This document shows, piece by piece, positions 13,041 to 23,500 of a stretch of 64,000 nt of DNA. How positions within the stretch are numbered: the first letter of the stretch is position 1; each line of letters starts with the position of its first letter. Position numbers and translations under genes: made by a program. This stretch comes from Chrysemys picta bellii (lineage: Eukaryota > Chordata > Testudines > Emydidae): positions 100,500,434-100,564,433 of the forward strand of contig NC_088795.1 in NCBI RefSeq assembly GCF_011386835.1, read 5' to 3'. The notes under the pieces are model-generated. The model worked only from the letters and a program-made list of their open reading frames with translations, searched no databases and was not told the DNA's origin.

Positions 13041-13402
13041 GACTGAATGGACTTGTAGGTGCTGAAGTTTTACATTGTTTTGTTTTTGAGTGCAGTTATG
13101 TAACAAAAAAAAAATCTACATTTGTAAATTGCACTTTATGACAAAGAGATTGCACTACAGTACTTGTAGGAGGTGAATTAAAAAATACTATTTCTTTTGT
13201 TTATCATTTTTACAGTGCAAATATTTGTAATAAAAAATAATATCCACTTTGATTTCCATTACAACACAGAATATGATATGTATGAAAATGTAGAAAAACA
13301 TTCAAAATATTTAATACATTTCTATTGCTTAACAATGCGATTAAAACTATGATCACTCACTATTAATTTTTTTGAGTTAATTGTGATTAATCAACAGCCC
13401 TA

Positions 13403-13968
13403 CCTACACCACTAAAAAAAATGAGACCCTCCACAAGAAAAGCCCGAGCACATAGGCAGGGTTTTGTTGCATACCTTGAAGGTTGACAATTTCAAGCTTT
13501 GTTTGCCAACTGATATTTACTTTCCATTTAGGCACAACCTTTCCTCCCCGCCTTATGTTCTAACCTGGCAGCTGAATCTAACAAAGGACATAAGTTATAC
13601 GATAAAAGGCTTTGCAGGTTAAAAAATAGCTTGAGCAGTGCCAGGATCAAACTTGAAGCTAGCAGAGTCTACAGAGCACAGGTGTAATATGCTTCATGTG
13701 AGAAGCACTAGAAAAGTTGGCAATCACATTCTGCTCTAACTGAAGTTTCCAAGTGATCTTCAGATGTAGCCCCACGGATCATGTATTGCAATAAATCTGG
13801 TCTGGAGGTGATAAAGATGCATATAGTATAGTGTAATGTGCAAATAATATAGTTGAAATTTAGGTTGCAATCATGTAATTGGATCTGTACAGGCTAGCCT
13901 TCAGTGGCGTTCTGTGTGGATGCAGAGATCAGGGCCTTGATTGCCACAGAATTAGACTGTCATTAAGG
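13403..13968. other. No gene seen
   Basis: Spacer between two transposon derivatives. No motif, repeat pair or coding signal identified. Confidence 0.4.
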
Positions 13969-13975
13969 CTAAGAG

Positions 13976-14419
13976 TTTGTCATGGCTATTTTTAATAAAA
14001 GTCACAGATAGATCACAGGCAAAAAAGAAAAATTAATGGAAACCGTGACCAGTCCATGACTTTTACTAAAAATATCAGTGACAAAATGAGGATCTGTGGG
14101 TCCCCAGACCCACCTAATGTGGGGCAGCTGCGCAGGTGCTAGGAGCTGCCTGCAGCAGCTGGGGGCTGTGGGGTTTCCCCGCTGCCTGCAGCTCCGGGGT
14201 CACCCCGTGGCGGCTGGGAACTATGGGGTTCCCCCACTGCTTGTGGTGGATTGGAGTGCTGGGGGCCGCCAGAGGCAACGGGGGTACCCTGCAGCTCCCT
14301 CTCCCCTCGGGTGGCAGGGGACCCTGCATCTCCCAACCATCGCAGGCTGAAGTCACGGAGGTCACTGGAAGTCACAGATTCCGTGACTTCTGCAACCTCT
14401 GTGACCAAATCATAGCCTT
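13976..14419. mobile_element. Non-autonomous TIR element, AGGCTA ends
   Basis: The left end AGGCTAAGAGTTTGTCATGG and the right end CCAAATCATAGCCTT form imperfect inverted repeats. Flanks are TGTCATTA (13968-13975) and AGTCATTA (14420-14427), an 8-bp duplication with one mismatch, consistent with hAT. Subterminal inverted words (GTGACCAGTCCATGACTTTT on one side; GAAGTCACAGATTCCGTGAC on the other) strengthen the reading. The GC-rich centre (14,096-14,340) gives four overlapping open frames on both strands, which are compositional. Confidence 0.65.
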
Positions 14420-14966
14420 AGTCATTAGCCCTGGATGACACATACTGTACTAAGCAAAGCTCCAACGCAGTTCACTTGCACCCTGTTTTGGAGACTGCTT
14501 TTGTGGTAGATCAACTACATACTATCCCTAGCTCAGGGTAAATTGTAATGTGATGATGTACTGTAGCTGATAAATAGCAAGTTATTTAGTTTCCCCCGAC
14601 CCCTACAGATATCCCACTGTACACACAGCAAGTCCTGTAGAATGTGTATACCTAAACCTGATTTTTATTTTTCCTCGGGAAGCAGTCATTGCAAGATTAA
14701 CAACAGTTAGGCATCATTTTTACATATTGTCTACCTTCAGAATAAAAAATAATACATATATGTCATATTTCTCACTCCCTAGCTATATGTGTTGTATTGA
14801 GTTGTTTACAGCAACACACAGTATCTTATTCTTCACTGACTGACTTTCCTGACTGATTCTGCCAAGCACAAATTAGGTCAATTTAAGCAGCAGTACAGGA
14901 TGTATTTAGCCAACAACTTTAATTAGTGGTGCAATTCAGGGTGGGGAAAGCTTATCTCATAAGGTA

Positions 14967-15115
14967 TTTTTAAAGATATTTAGGCATTGCTGTGCTCAGT
15001 GTCAGTGGAGTTTTGACTCCTAAATCTCTTTTGAAAATGAGATTTAGGCTTTTAAATCAGTTAGGCATTGTGATGCTGAGTGCAGCAATACCTAACTACT
15101 TTTAAAAATCTAGGC
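14967..15115. repeat. Foldback MITE related to the old Harbinger-like ends
   Basis: The left arm TTTTAAAGATATTTAGGCATTGCTG... pairs with the right arm ending CTTTTAAAAATCTAGG; the internal words GCTCAGTGTCA and TGATGCTGAGTGCAGCA also pair. The right arm resembles 56,030-56,090 (GGCATTGTGACACTGAGTGC and following bases), which is the end of the older Harbinger-like element, so this may be a deletion derivative of the same family. Flanking duplication not resolved. Confidence 0.55.
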
Positions 15116-15723
15116 CATCGCAAGTAGGGGTAGGGAAAGTTGGTCAAGAGATTGTTCCTAACAAAAAGGTGGATCCAATGCTGGATACTTGCCTAACACC
15201 TTTGAAGTTTCAATTGTAATGTTTTATGACCAAAGTGAGGACAGCAATTTGTGTCTGGAGGGTGCTATCCATTTCACTAATAGACTACAACAAAACAGAA
15301 CAAGCTAATAATTTCTATAGACAACACTTTGTTGTGACTAAAATCAGGGATTCCAGATCATCAAGCATTTCATGTCAGACACACAGTAAAACCCAGACTC
15401 TCTATTTGTGCTAAGGATAGGGGTGTTATTTGGGTTATTCCTGACTCTTTGTGTCTCGAAACTCCTTGCTTCTTTGCCAATCGTTGTCCATTTAATCCAA
15501 GTGCTTCTCCTGTTCTCGGGCCAGTTGTCAAGTTGCATCCAACCTAGCAAAACAAAACAGCCTTTCAGAATGGCAGAAGTATATTTTGCCTGGATGCAGT
15601 GTTCATCGGGGAATAAACATGCTTTCATGGAGCACTGCAGTGCCTCTGAAACAAGGCTCCCGCAGAACTGATCGATCACTCCTCGGCCACCGGTACAGAT
15701 CCGCTCCAGATCAGGAGTGAATC
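15116..15723. other. No gene seen
   Basis: Open frames on both strands (for example 15,344-15,799 minus, 151 codons) overlap each other and lack any family motif; I do not call them genes. Confidence 0.4.
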
Positions 15724-15828
15724 CCCTGTTCAGTAAAGCATTTAAGAATGTGCTTAACTTTAAGCACGTGTTTAAAAGTCTCCAATGGGACTTAAGCACA
15801 TACTTAAATGCTTTACTGAATCAGGGCC
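15724..15828. repeat. Foldback repeat, arms of about 34 bp
   Basis: CCCTGTTCAGTAAAGCATTT at the left and its inverted counterpart near 15,800-15,828 (AAATGCTTTACTGAATCAGG) match over about 34 bases with one indel and one substitution, with a short centre containing CTCCAATGGGAC. MITE-like and non-coding. Confidence 0.65.
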
Positions 15829-15905
15829 TCAAAGGTATTTAGGTATCTAACTTCAATTGACATGAATGGGAGTTAGGAGCTTAAGTACCTTTGAGGATCT
15901 GGGCC
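15829..15905. repeat. Second foldback repeat, directly adjacent
   Basis: TCAAAGGTATTTAGGTATCT at the left pairs with an inverted arm ending CTTTGAGGATCTGGGCC at about 15,905, across a centre containing CAATTGACATGAATGGG. The arms resemble those of the 62-bp element at 48,346-48,407. Confidence 0.6.
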
Positions 15906-16879
15906 TGAGTGACGAATCTTATTTTTGCATTGCTGTTAGTCTACATGAAGTGAGTTGGTACATTATTTCAATCTGGTTCCCAGTGGGCAAGTATCCAGGT
16001 CACAAGAACAACCGTCACCCTAGACATGAATTGGTACCTTTAGTGGCAAACACACCAACAGCTGAATTGGTATGATTAAGCTAGTCTCTTATTTCTAAAG
16101 ATGTTCATTCAATGAGACTCTTGGACTGGTCCTGCTTATGCAATACCTGGATGAAGGGAGTTCTTCATTCTTGGTCCTTTCAGATCAAGCACCTTTCACA
16201 AGCTCTAAACCCACAGCCTATGAAGTTGTTAATTAAATGAAAGAAAGGCTAGCCCAGGCCTCAGTTGCTCCTATATTTTCATATAGTTCAGTCTTTTAGG
16301 CATATGTGTATCAAAATAAAGCTTCTCTGCCATTCTTAAATCAGAACTTCTTACCCTGAGATTTCAGGTCTGATTCTAATATGTTAATATAATTGTTTAT
16401 ATTTCATTCTTTTTATGAATCAATCATTTTAAACCAAACCATATTAATGTTAAAACAGAGAGGTTGATCCTGCTTCTGCTAAAATCACTGGTTGTTTTTC
16501 GTTCTTGGGCCCAGAGTATGCAGTATTTAGTTTTGAAAGTCTATATATCTTTTAATATCAGATCTGTAATAACACTGAAACACAGTACATCGTACATTTC
16601 TTAGAAACAAAGAGCTTTAGTTCTTATGTAGACAGGTTTTTAATAAAGTGGAAAAACCAATCCTTCCTCAAATTGAGGATTAGCTGACTACACAGTAATA
16701 ATCAGTTTTGTAATATGTGTCAAACTTAATAACTGAAGATTGTCCAAATAAAAGAGTGTTCAAAAAGATTAGTGGATTAGTGTATGATCCCAGAGTCTGA
16801 TGCCACTTTTCAGGCTTCTTGGATGGCTTTTAGCACATTTTAAGTATTGCCAATCAATGTATGTGCGTTACTAAATCTG
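15906..16879. other. No gene seen
   Basis: AT-rich sequence without recognisable repeat structure or coding signal. Confidence 0.4.
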
Positions 16880-18060
16880 GGAATAATGCTGGAATTGAAG
16901 AAAGTTGTGTTGGAAGTTGAAATAGGATTGTTGTGTGACCCTGGGAGCCCACCAATGACAACTGGCAGAAGGTCTCCCCCCCATATTGTAACTCCCACTC
17001 ATTGCCAGGCTGTTGTCATAATATATAACTCAAAGGTGTCATGTCAGGTATCATATGTAAACTGGCAACATGCTGGTCATGAATATTGTGTGATGCATGT
17101 ATACATGATCTGTAGAGAGTTATGCATGCATGCTGGAGATATGTTCATAAAATATGTTTGGGGGGCAGACTTGTTAAACAAGTTTGGCTTGACAAGGGAC
17201 TGTGGATTCACCTGTCTGGGTCAAGCATTGTAAGCCAGAGGACAAAGTAAATACATTAACAGGTAAGGTGAACAAAGCCATCAAGTTAAATGAGTGGGGG
17301 AGAAAACCACTTAATCACACCGGGGGACAGAATCTACACCCCAGGAAACTTTCTTGGCTCTTGAAACAGAGACACCCTTTGGGTAATTCAAAGGGGGAGG
17401 GGACATTTTAGTTATTCATCATTGAGGGGAAAGATAGGGTACAGCATCCTTTGAAAGCTGAATTCTCTTTGCCTGGAAGGTAAGAGTTTCTTGAGACAAT
17501 GTCAATGAGAAACCTACTTAAACAAACAAAACAAAAACAAATAAAATAAAAGAGTAACTTGCTGAAATTAAATTTTAGTCACTAGAAAGCATGTTTTGTT
17601 TTGCTTGTAATCAGACCTGTCTCCTTTACTCTTGCTTAGTATCACTTAAATCTCTTCTTTGTTAATAAACTTACTCTTATTTTACAAAGCCATCTGGGAG
17701 CTGTGTATTAAACTGGAGAGCGAGTCTTCAGCTAGCCAAATAGACTGATGTGTGCGCTGTTTCTTTAGAGGCAGCAAATTTCATCGTGTTTGTGAGCATC
17801 CCATGAGAGGGACTGGACACTGCAGAGAGGTATCTCTGGGGAGCCCAGGAACTGGGGTTCACTGATTGTTACCTGCAAGGCAAGGTTTGGGCTGACAGTG
17901 TCCTGAACAGTTGGCAAGCAAGGCAGACAAGTCGGTGGGTCATCAAGGTAACGTATAGCTTAGTACCAGCCACGCTGAGGCTGAGAAGAGCGAAACAGGG
18001 GCTCACAATTCTGAGTACACCAAGCAAGGCATCACAGTTTGGTTGGTGTATCAAGAAGAC
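16880..18060 (+). repeat. Possible decayed LTR-like repeat
   Basis: The stretch has the feel of an LTR-derived repeat: a unique-looking region, then a run with GTTAATAAACTTACTC near 17,660 (a polyadenylation-type signal) and a following GC-richer segment. I could not define TG...CA ends, a target duplication or internal genes, so both the class and the limits are uncertain. Confidence 0.3.
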
Positions 18061-18704
18061 TTCTTTCCTTCAGAAGCATTTTCTTGCGAATGAAGGCTGG
18101 AACAGATCCTGCATTCAGCTTAATCACTGTCATGAGGTAAGACAAAAGTGATTTAAGCAATTGTCTGACGCATGCAGCGAGTATAGTACATGCCATTATT
18201 TTATTAAAGGTGGTAACAGGGACAAATGTCTACAAAGCCCTCCCAGATGGAAAAAGGGAATCTACTAACCTATCCAACCTAAAGACCAATTTATCAAAGA
18301 AATTAAGTGTCATAAAATGAAAATGTGTATGTAAACACATGGGCCAAGTGCGTTTTCATGTAACTCCATTGACCTAGACATGTCCATACGGAGTAGGCTG
18401 TATTGCAGTAGGTTTTTTTAAAGAAAGCTGAATAATATACAATTTGATCTGAGGGCATGAATGTCACAGTGCTTTCCACACATCCTCTTAAGTTAGTGCT
18501 GTTATCCTGTCTTCCTAAATTTTAAGTTTTTGATATTTGTTTTTTGCAAATACATCCCATAATTACTATTGAATGGCTTTTCATTTTCTAGCCAGGTTTA
18601 CTTACGTATCTGACCGGTAAAGCAAAGTACTGTAATGGCGAACTGATTTGATGTTTGTCTTTTAGAAAAACAAGTGTTTTTATGTTACAAGAGTTCATTC
18701 TACA
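18061..18704. other. No gene seen
   Basis: No coding or repeat structure identified. Confidence 0.35.
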
Positions 18705-19283
18705 GCTGGTCACAAAAGGGAGGGGTTTTTTCTGCTGAAAATTTAATGTTTTGAAATTTTCCATGGACAATTTTGACTGTTGGCAAATAATCTAAAATCA
18801 AAAATTTTTGGCCCCAAACCAAGGAGTTGGCTGAAAACTGAAAATGACCATTTGGGAATGCTATGGTGCTGGCTCATGGAAGTTGTAATTTGGGTATGCC
18901 ATGTTCCCATTCTCCTCGGTAGAACAGGCTCCCTGGGCAGACTATATCTCCCGGGTGCATAATAGTTTCCCCTCTGGCTGAGCCACTGCAGTGCATCATA
19001 GATGTCCTTGGCCATAATGCAACAAGGAAGATGTAGTCCAACTGGGGAACCCAAACTGTAAGAGAGACATGAGGGACATGAACTACAACTCCCATGAGAC
19101 ACTGCGTCAGTATGTCTGAATTTAAACTTTTCAGATCTTATCTGAAAACCAAAAACTTTTCAACACACCAAAAACCTGTAAAGTCAATATCCTGTGGAAA
19201 GACTTCTTGGTGAAAAACTTTGGTGTTGAAAACCCACTTTATCAAAAAAGAGTTGTGATGGTAATTTTTGACCAGGCCTAATG
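18705..19283. repeat. Probable old foldback element
   Basis: Left end AGCTGGTCACAAAAGGGAGG and, inverted, right end GGCCTGGTCAAAAATTACCA are similar, and both are followed inward by T-rich 'gaaaatttt'-type sequence. The middle contains a denser, non-repetitive segment (about 18,850-19,110). Open frames there run in both directions and are not supported as genes. Old and diverged; target duplication not found. Confidence 0.4.
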
Positions 19284-19849
19284 CAACTGCGTATATCAAA
19301 TCAAACACGATTTGTGGCATCAGTAGATTAAACATAGTATATTATAAGGTCATTTTTATAAAAGAATGTTTTATTCTATAATCTAAACATCTGGAGATTA
19401 CTCAAAATCAACTCATGCTACAATAATCTTTCATTACCCTTTGTGCTTTCTGTGCTATGCAGTGTACAGAATGTCAACAAGTAGTTGCGTTTCCTTAGGT
19501 ATTGTACTCAGTGGTACTGTACATATTGGGAAAGTACTTGATTTATCAGTCATGCCCTCAGACTTCTGTTGATACCATATTATAAACACCATCAAAATAG
19601 GGCCCAACTCTCAAATCCACACTTAGGCTAGAATCCCAAGAAAGTGGAGGGGAATTTTGCCTGAATAAAATCTTATTCTTAAAACTCTTAATCTGTAGTC
19701 TCATAAAACGAAGAAGAGAGAAACAATTTGTGTGTGTACACAAATACACACACATACACCTCTTTTAAAAGGACTAATTTCACAAAGCTGAAAACAATTA
19801 TGAGTCAAATCAGTGGAAGGAAGAATTTAATCAGAAGAATGTAAATAAT
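19284..19849. other. No gene seen
   Basis: A short CA/TG-rich tract at about 19,730-19,760 is the only simple-sequence feature. Confidence 0.4.
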
Positions 19850-21095
19850 TGGGTATTGTTTAATAACACTTGACTAGAAGTCCAAAAAGCCATCACCATT
19901 CCACAGTCAAGGAAGAAGGCCCTATTGGTTAAAAAACTGACCTGGTTTAGAAGAGAATTGAAGGCATCTATACTTGATAAATAAAATCATATAAAACAAG
20001 TGGAAGAAATAGGAAGTTGATAGTAATGAATATTAAATCAGAAGCTAGGAATTGTAGAAAATGCATAAGCGAAGCAAAGGGACAGAGAAATCTAGGGACT
20101 GCAGAGTTAAGAACAAAGAGAAGTATATTCAGAACAAAAAGAATCATAACAATGGTATTGGTCTATCACAAGATGGAAATAGTAAAATTATCAATAATGC
20201 AGATGAGGCATCAAGTGTTCAATAAATATTTCTATTCGCTATTTGGGAAAATACCCCAGATGTAGTCATAACGTATAACAACACTTTCTATTCCACTAGT
20301 ATCTCAGGAGGACGTGAACCAACAGCTACTAAAGTTAGCCTTTTGTAAGTCAGCAGACCCAGAGAGCTTGTATCCAAGAGTTTTAAGAGAGCTGGTTGCA
20401 GAGTGACAGACAATGCTCATTTCAATAAGTCTTCGAACACTAGTTTCATTTTAGGAAACTGGAAGAAAGCGACTGTTGTGCCAATATTTAAAAGGGTAAA
20501 CGGGGTGACCTGGTAATTTACACTTGTCAGTCTGTAATGGAGCCCAGGCAAGATAATGGAATGACTGATATGGGACTCAATAGAGCATTAATATAATTAA
20601 TGCCAATCATCATGGGTTTATGGAAAACAGAAACAGTCAAACTAACTTTTTTTTAAAAATGAGATTACATGTTTGGTTGATAAAGGTAATAGTGTTGATG
20701 TAATAGACAGACTTCTGTTTGATAACTGATGACATTTTGATTAAACAAAATTATATAAAATTAACATAGCATACAATAAATGGATTAGAAGTTTTGTTCC
20801 TTTTAAAAATCAATGACTTGAAAGAAAACAGAATCATCACTGATAAAGTCTGCCGATAACACAAACATTGGGAGAGTGGTAAATAAGGAAGAGGATACAT
20901 GACTGATAGAGCGATCTGGATCACTTGGCAAGGTAGGTGCTGTATTATGTTTTAATACAGCTCAGTGTAAGCGTATATATATCTCAGCACAAAGAATACT
21001 TGTAGGATGGAGGAAGCAATGACTCTGAAAAAGATTTGGGGTGTTGTGGTACAAAGTAAGCTGAATATGAGCTTAGTATGGATTTAATCAGAGGT
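19850..21095 (+). mobile_element. Old CR1-type LINE fragment, second lineage
   Basis: Decayed plus-strand LINE sequence of a CR1 lineage distinct from the young copies. It runs from a pre-RT region (codon words around 20,030-20,120) through the RT region (near 20,340-20,520, with the 'TPV... GYRPVSL'-like zone broken) and the FADD-equivalent zone near 20,845-20,870. Many stops and frameshifts; no usable frame. It stops near 21,095 without its 3' tail. Confidence 0.7.
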
Positions 21096-21329
21096 GATAA
21101 GGACTAAAACCAAGTTTAATAGGAAGTCAAGAGATACCTGTAAAATATGCAGGTTTTATTACAATTTTAAAATTTTAAACTTTATTCCATCAGTTTTGTA
21201 TTGTATTACCATAGCACCTACACACCCCAGTCATGGACCAGGACCTCATTTGCTAAGAGCTATACAGACACAAAAAGACAGTCCCTGCCTAGGCTTTGGA
21301 ACAATTTCTACCTTCAGGTACATACTTGC

Positions 21330-21595
21330 TACTGGGAGGCAGTCTTGCTTAGAGGATACAGCATTGGACTGGGACTCAGCAGACTGGGTTCTATTCCCAG
21401 CTTTGCCATGGGCCTGCTGGGTGATCTTGGGCAAATCATTTCCCCTCTTGATGCCTGTTTCTCCATCTGTAAAATGGGGCTAATGATACTGATTTCCTTT
21501 GTGAGCCATTTGTTATTATACGGACACTTCCTTTGTGGAGCATTTTGAGATCTACTGATGAAAAGCACTATATAAGACCTAGGTATTATAATTGA
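21330..21595 (+). repeat. tRNA-derived SINE
   Basis: A tRNA-like head with a B-box-like GGGTTCTATTCCC near 21,387 is followed by a conserved body (GTGATCTTGGGCAAATCA, CATCTGTAAAATGGGG) and a 3' part with TTTTGAGATCTACTGATGAA and GCACTATATAAG. This is the arrangement of turtle and MIR-like SINEs as I know them. The long open frames across it are by chance. Confidence 0.75.
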
Positions 21596-22035
21596 GGTCA
21601 CTGGGAAGCATACCTATTAGAGGGCAGAATTTGGTTCATATTATAGAGATGAGGGGATTGGTGAAAGGCAGGAAGAAAGTTAGTAAGAAGTGAGGCCTGG
21701 AATTAATCTTGAAGCCATCTGGTCATTGACCTTTGACTTGTATATCTGAAGGGAAGAGTAGGTAGAGTTGATTGCTAAGTATGCCCTGTGCACAAAAGCA
21801 ATCTGTATACATGATAAAAATAGTGACACTGAAATTAGAAACTATGATAGGAATCATATTGTGACATCACCAGAACTAGAAATTAGAAAGCAATTACTGA
21901 GCACACAGGAGAGTTTCAACTTGTAGCCCATAATCCATTGCAAGGACATAAAAATCTTCATTGAGATCAGATTTTGGCTTTTCCAAAATATCCCCTTCAT
22001 TGTATCCCCTTTCTGAAGAGGGCAGATGGAGATAT
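21596..22035. other. No gene seen
   Basis: Spacer between the SINE and the next LINE fragment; nothing recognised. Confidence 0.4.
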
Positions 22036-23020
22036 TATAAGGAGGGTGGCATAACTGGTTGGAAAACCATTCCCAGAGCATAGTTATCAGTGGATCACAA
22101 TTGAACTGGAAAGGCATATTGAGTGAGGTCCCGCAGGGATCAGTTCTGTTCAATACCTTCATCAATGATTTACATAATGGCATAGAGAGTACACTTATAA
22201 AATTTGTGGACAATACCAAGCTGGGAGGGGTTGCAAGTGCTTTGGAGGATAGGATTAAAATTCAAAATGATCTGACAAACTGGTAAATGGTCTGAAGTAA
22301 ATAGGATGAAATTCAATATGGACAAATGCAAAGAACTCCTCTTAGGAAGGAACAATCAGTTACACACATACCCAGTGGGAAATGACTGCCTAGGAAGGAG
22401 TATTAAGGAAAGGTAATAGTGGGGGGTAATAGTGGACCACAAGCTAAATATGATTCAATGTCACACTATTGCCAAAAAAATAAAAAACACCCACACACAA
22501 AAAAATCATTCTGGGATGTATTAGCAGGAGTGTTGTAAGCAAGACACGAGAAGTAATTCTTTCGCTCTACTCCATGCTGATTAGGCCTCAACTGGAGTAT
22601 TGTGTCCAGTTCTGGGCACCACATTTCAGGAAAGATGTGGACAAATTGGAGAAAGTCCAGAGAAGAGCAGCAAAAACGATTAAAGGTCTAGAAAACATGA
22701 CCTGTGAGGGAAGATTGAAAAAATTGGATTTGTTTAGTCTGGAGAAGAGACAACTGAGGGGAGACATAACAACAGTTTTCAAGTACATAAATGGTTGTTA
22801 CAAGAAGGAGGGAGAAAAATTATTCTATTTAGCCTTTGAAGATAGGCCAAGAAGCCACGGGCTTAATTTGCAGCAAGGGCGGTTTAGGTTGGACATTAGG
22901 AAAAACTTCCTAACTGTCGGGGTAGTTAAGCTCTGGAATAAATTCCCAAGGGAGGTTGTGGAATCTCCATCATTGGAGATTTTAAGAGCAGGTTAAACAA
23001 ACACCTGTCAGGAATGATCT
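22036..23020 (+). mobile_element. Old CR1 LINE fragment, first lineage
   Basis: Starts within the RT (CCGCAGGGATCAGTTCTG near 22,130 corresponds to PQGSVL) and continues through a FVDNTKLGG-like form of the FADD box near 22,203 to the C-terminal region and the CR1 end (AAACACCTGTCAGGAATGAT). The FADD box has changed to VDN and several frameshifts are visible, so it is inactive. About 25-30% different from the young copy by eye. Confidence 0.82.
22574..22996 (+). pseudogene. CR1 reverse transcriptase C-terminal remnant
   Basis: A 140-codon open stretch containing [16 protein letters not shown] and VQRRAAKTIKGLENM, collinear with the C-terminal end of the CR1 protein at 41,959-44,808. It is the best-preserved part of the old LINE copy; catalytic domains upstream are broken. 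Remnant only. Confidence 0.82.
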
Positions 23021-23339
23021 ACATCAGTGATTCTCAACCTATTTACAGAGAGCAAATACAGCTCTGTGTGTGTTATGTGGGCTGCATCCACACACTATAT
23101 ATATACTACCTGTATGGCCCTGAGGAGTGGCTCATCAATCCCTCCTGTCATTGGTAGGGCTATAGCTTTAAGGTGAATGAGTGTTCATCCTACTCTTGCT
23201 AGATCATATAAATATTTGGAGATACATTCAGGGATTCAAAAAAAAATATATTCCTTGGCAGTTCAATTGCTGCACAGCCAAAAAAAAAAAAGAAAAAAAA
23301 ACTCTCTGCATAATACTTTGACTCAAACTTTAAGATCAG
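23021..23339. other. Spacer; possible half of a hAT MITE
   Basis: Begins with CAGTGATTCTCAACC (23,030), similar to hAT-type termini such as the one at 29,372, but no right end was found. An AT microsatellite-like tract (23,094-23,106) and an A-rich run (23,279-23,302) follow. Confidence 0.35.
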
Positions 23340-23500
23340 AAGGTACTATCATGATTATCTAGTCTGACCTCCTGCACATTGCTGGCCACAGAACCTTACC
23401 CACCCACTCCTGTAATAGACCTCTAATCTCTGGCTGAGTTACTGAAGTCCTCAAACCATGTTTTAAAGACTTTGGAAGACAGATTGAGTATTGACAACAG
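23340..23500 (-). mobile_element. CR1-type 3'-end fragment, antisense
   Basis: The phrase CTAGTCTGACCTCCTGCACA reads, on the minus strand, as the 'caggaggtcagactag' 3' region of the older CR1 lineage, and is followed by related sequence to about 23,500. No coding part remains. Confidence 0.5.

Larger units (their letters stand above)
11799..13402. mobile_element. hAT element arranged as a large inverted duplication
   Basis: Ends TAGGGCTGTCAA (11799) and its inverted counterpart TAGGGCTGTTGA (from 13402) are flanked by CCTACAAC (11791-11798) and CCTACACC (13403-13410), an 8-bp target duplication with one mismatch. The two arms, about 600 bp each, are inverted copies of one another, and each holds the C-terminal part of a hAT transposase reading outward: leftward on the minus strand in the left arm and rightward in the right arm. 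Stops and frameshifts are present in both. AT-rich subterminal sequence with shared words (ATTTCAATTACAACACAG and similar) occurs in both arms. Confidence 0.88.

Noticed and set aside
14096..14438. Four overlapping frames
   Set aside because: GC-rich core of a TIR element; frames mirror each other on both strands.
16880..18060. Complete endogenous retrovirus
   Set aside because: No gag, pol or env reading and no paired LTRs; at most a decayed LTR-like piece.
21387..21400. A tRNA gene
   Set aside because: Only the head of a tRNA-derived SINE; no full cloverleaf was found here or at 36,790 and 62,381.
21246..21601. Frames of up to 129 codons around 21.1-21.6 kb
   Set aside because: They lie on a SINE and carry no protein motif.
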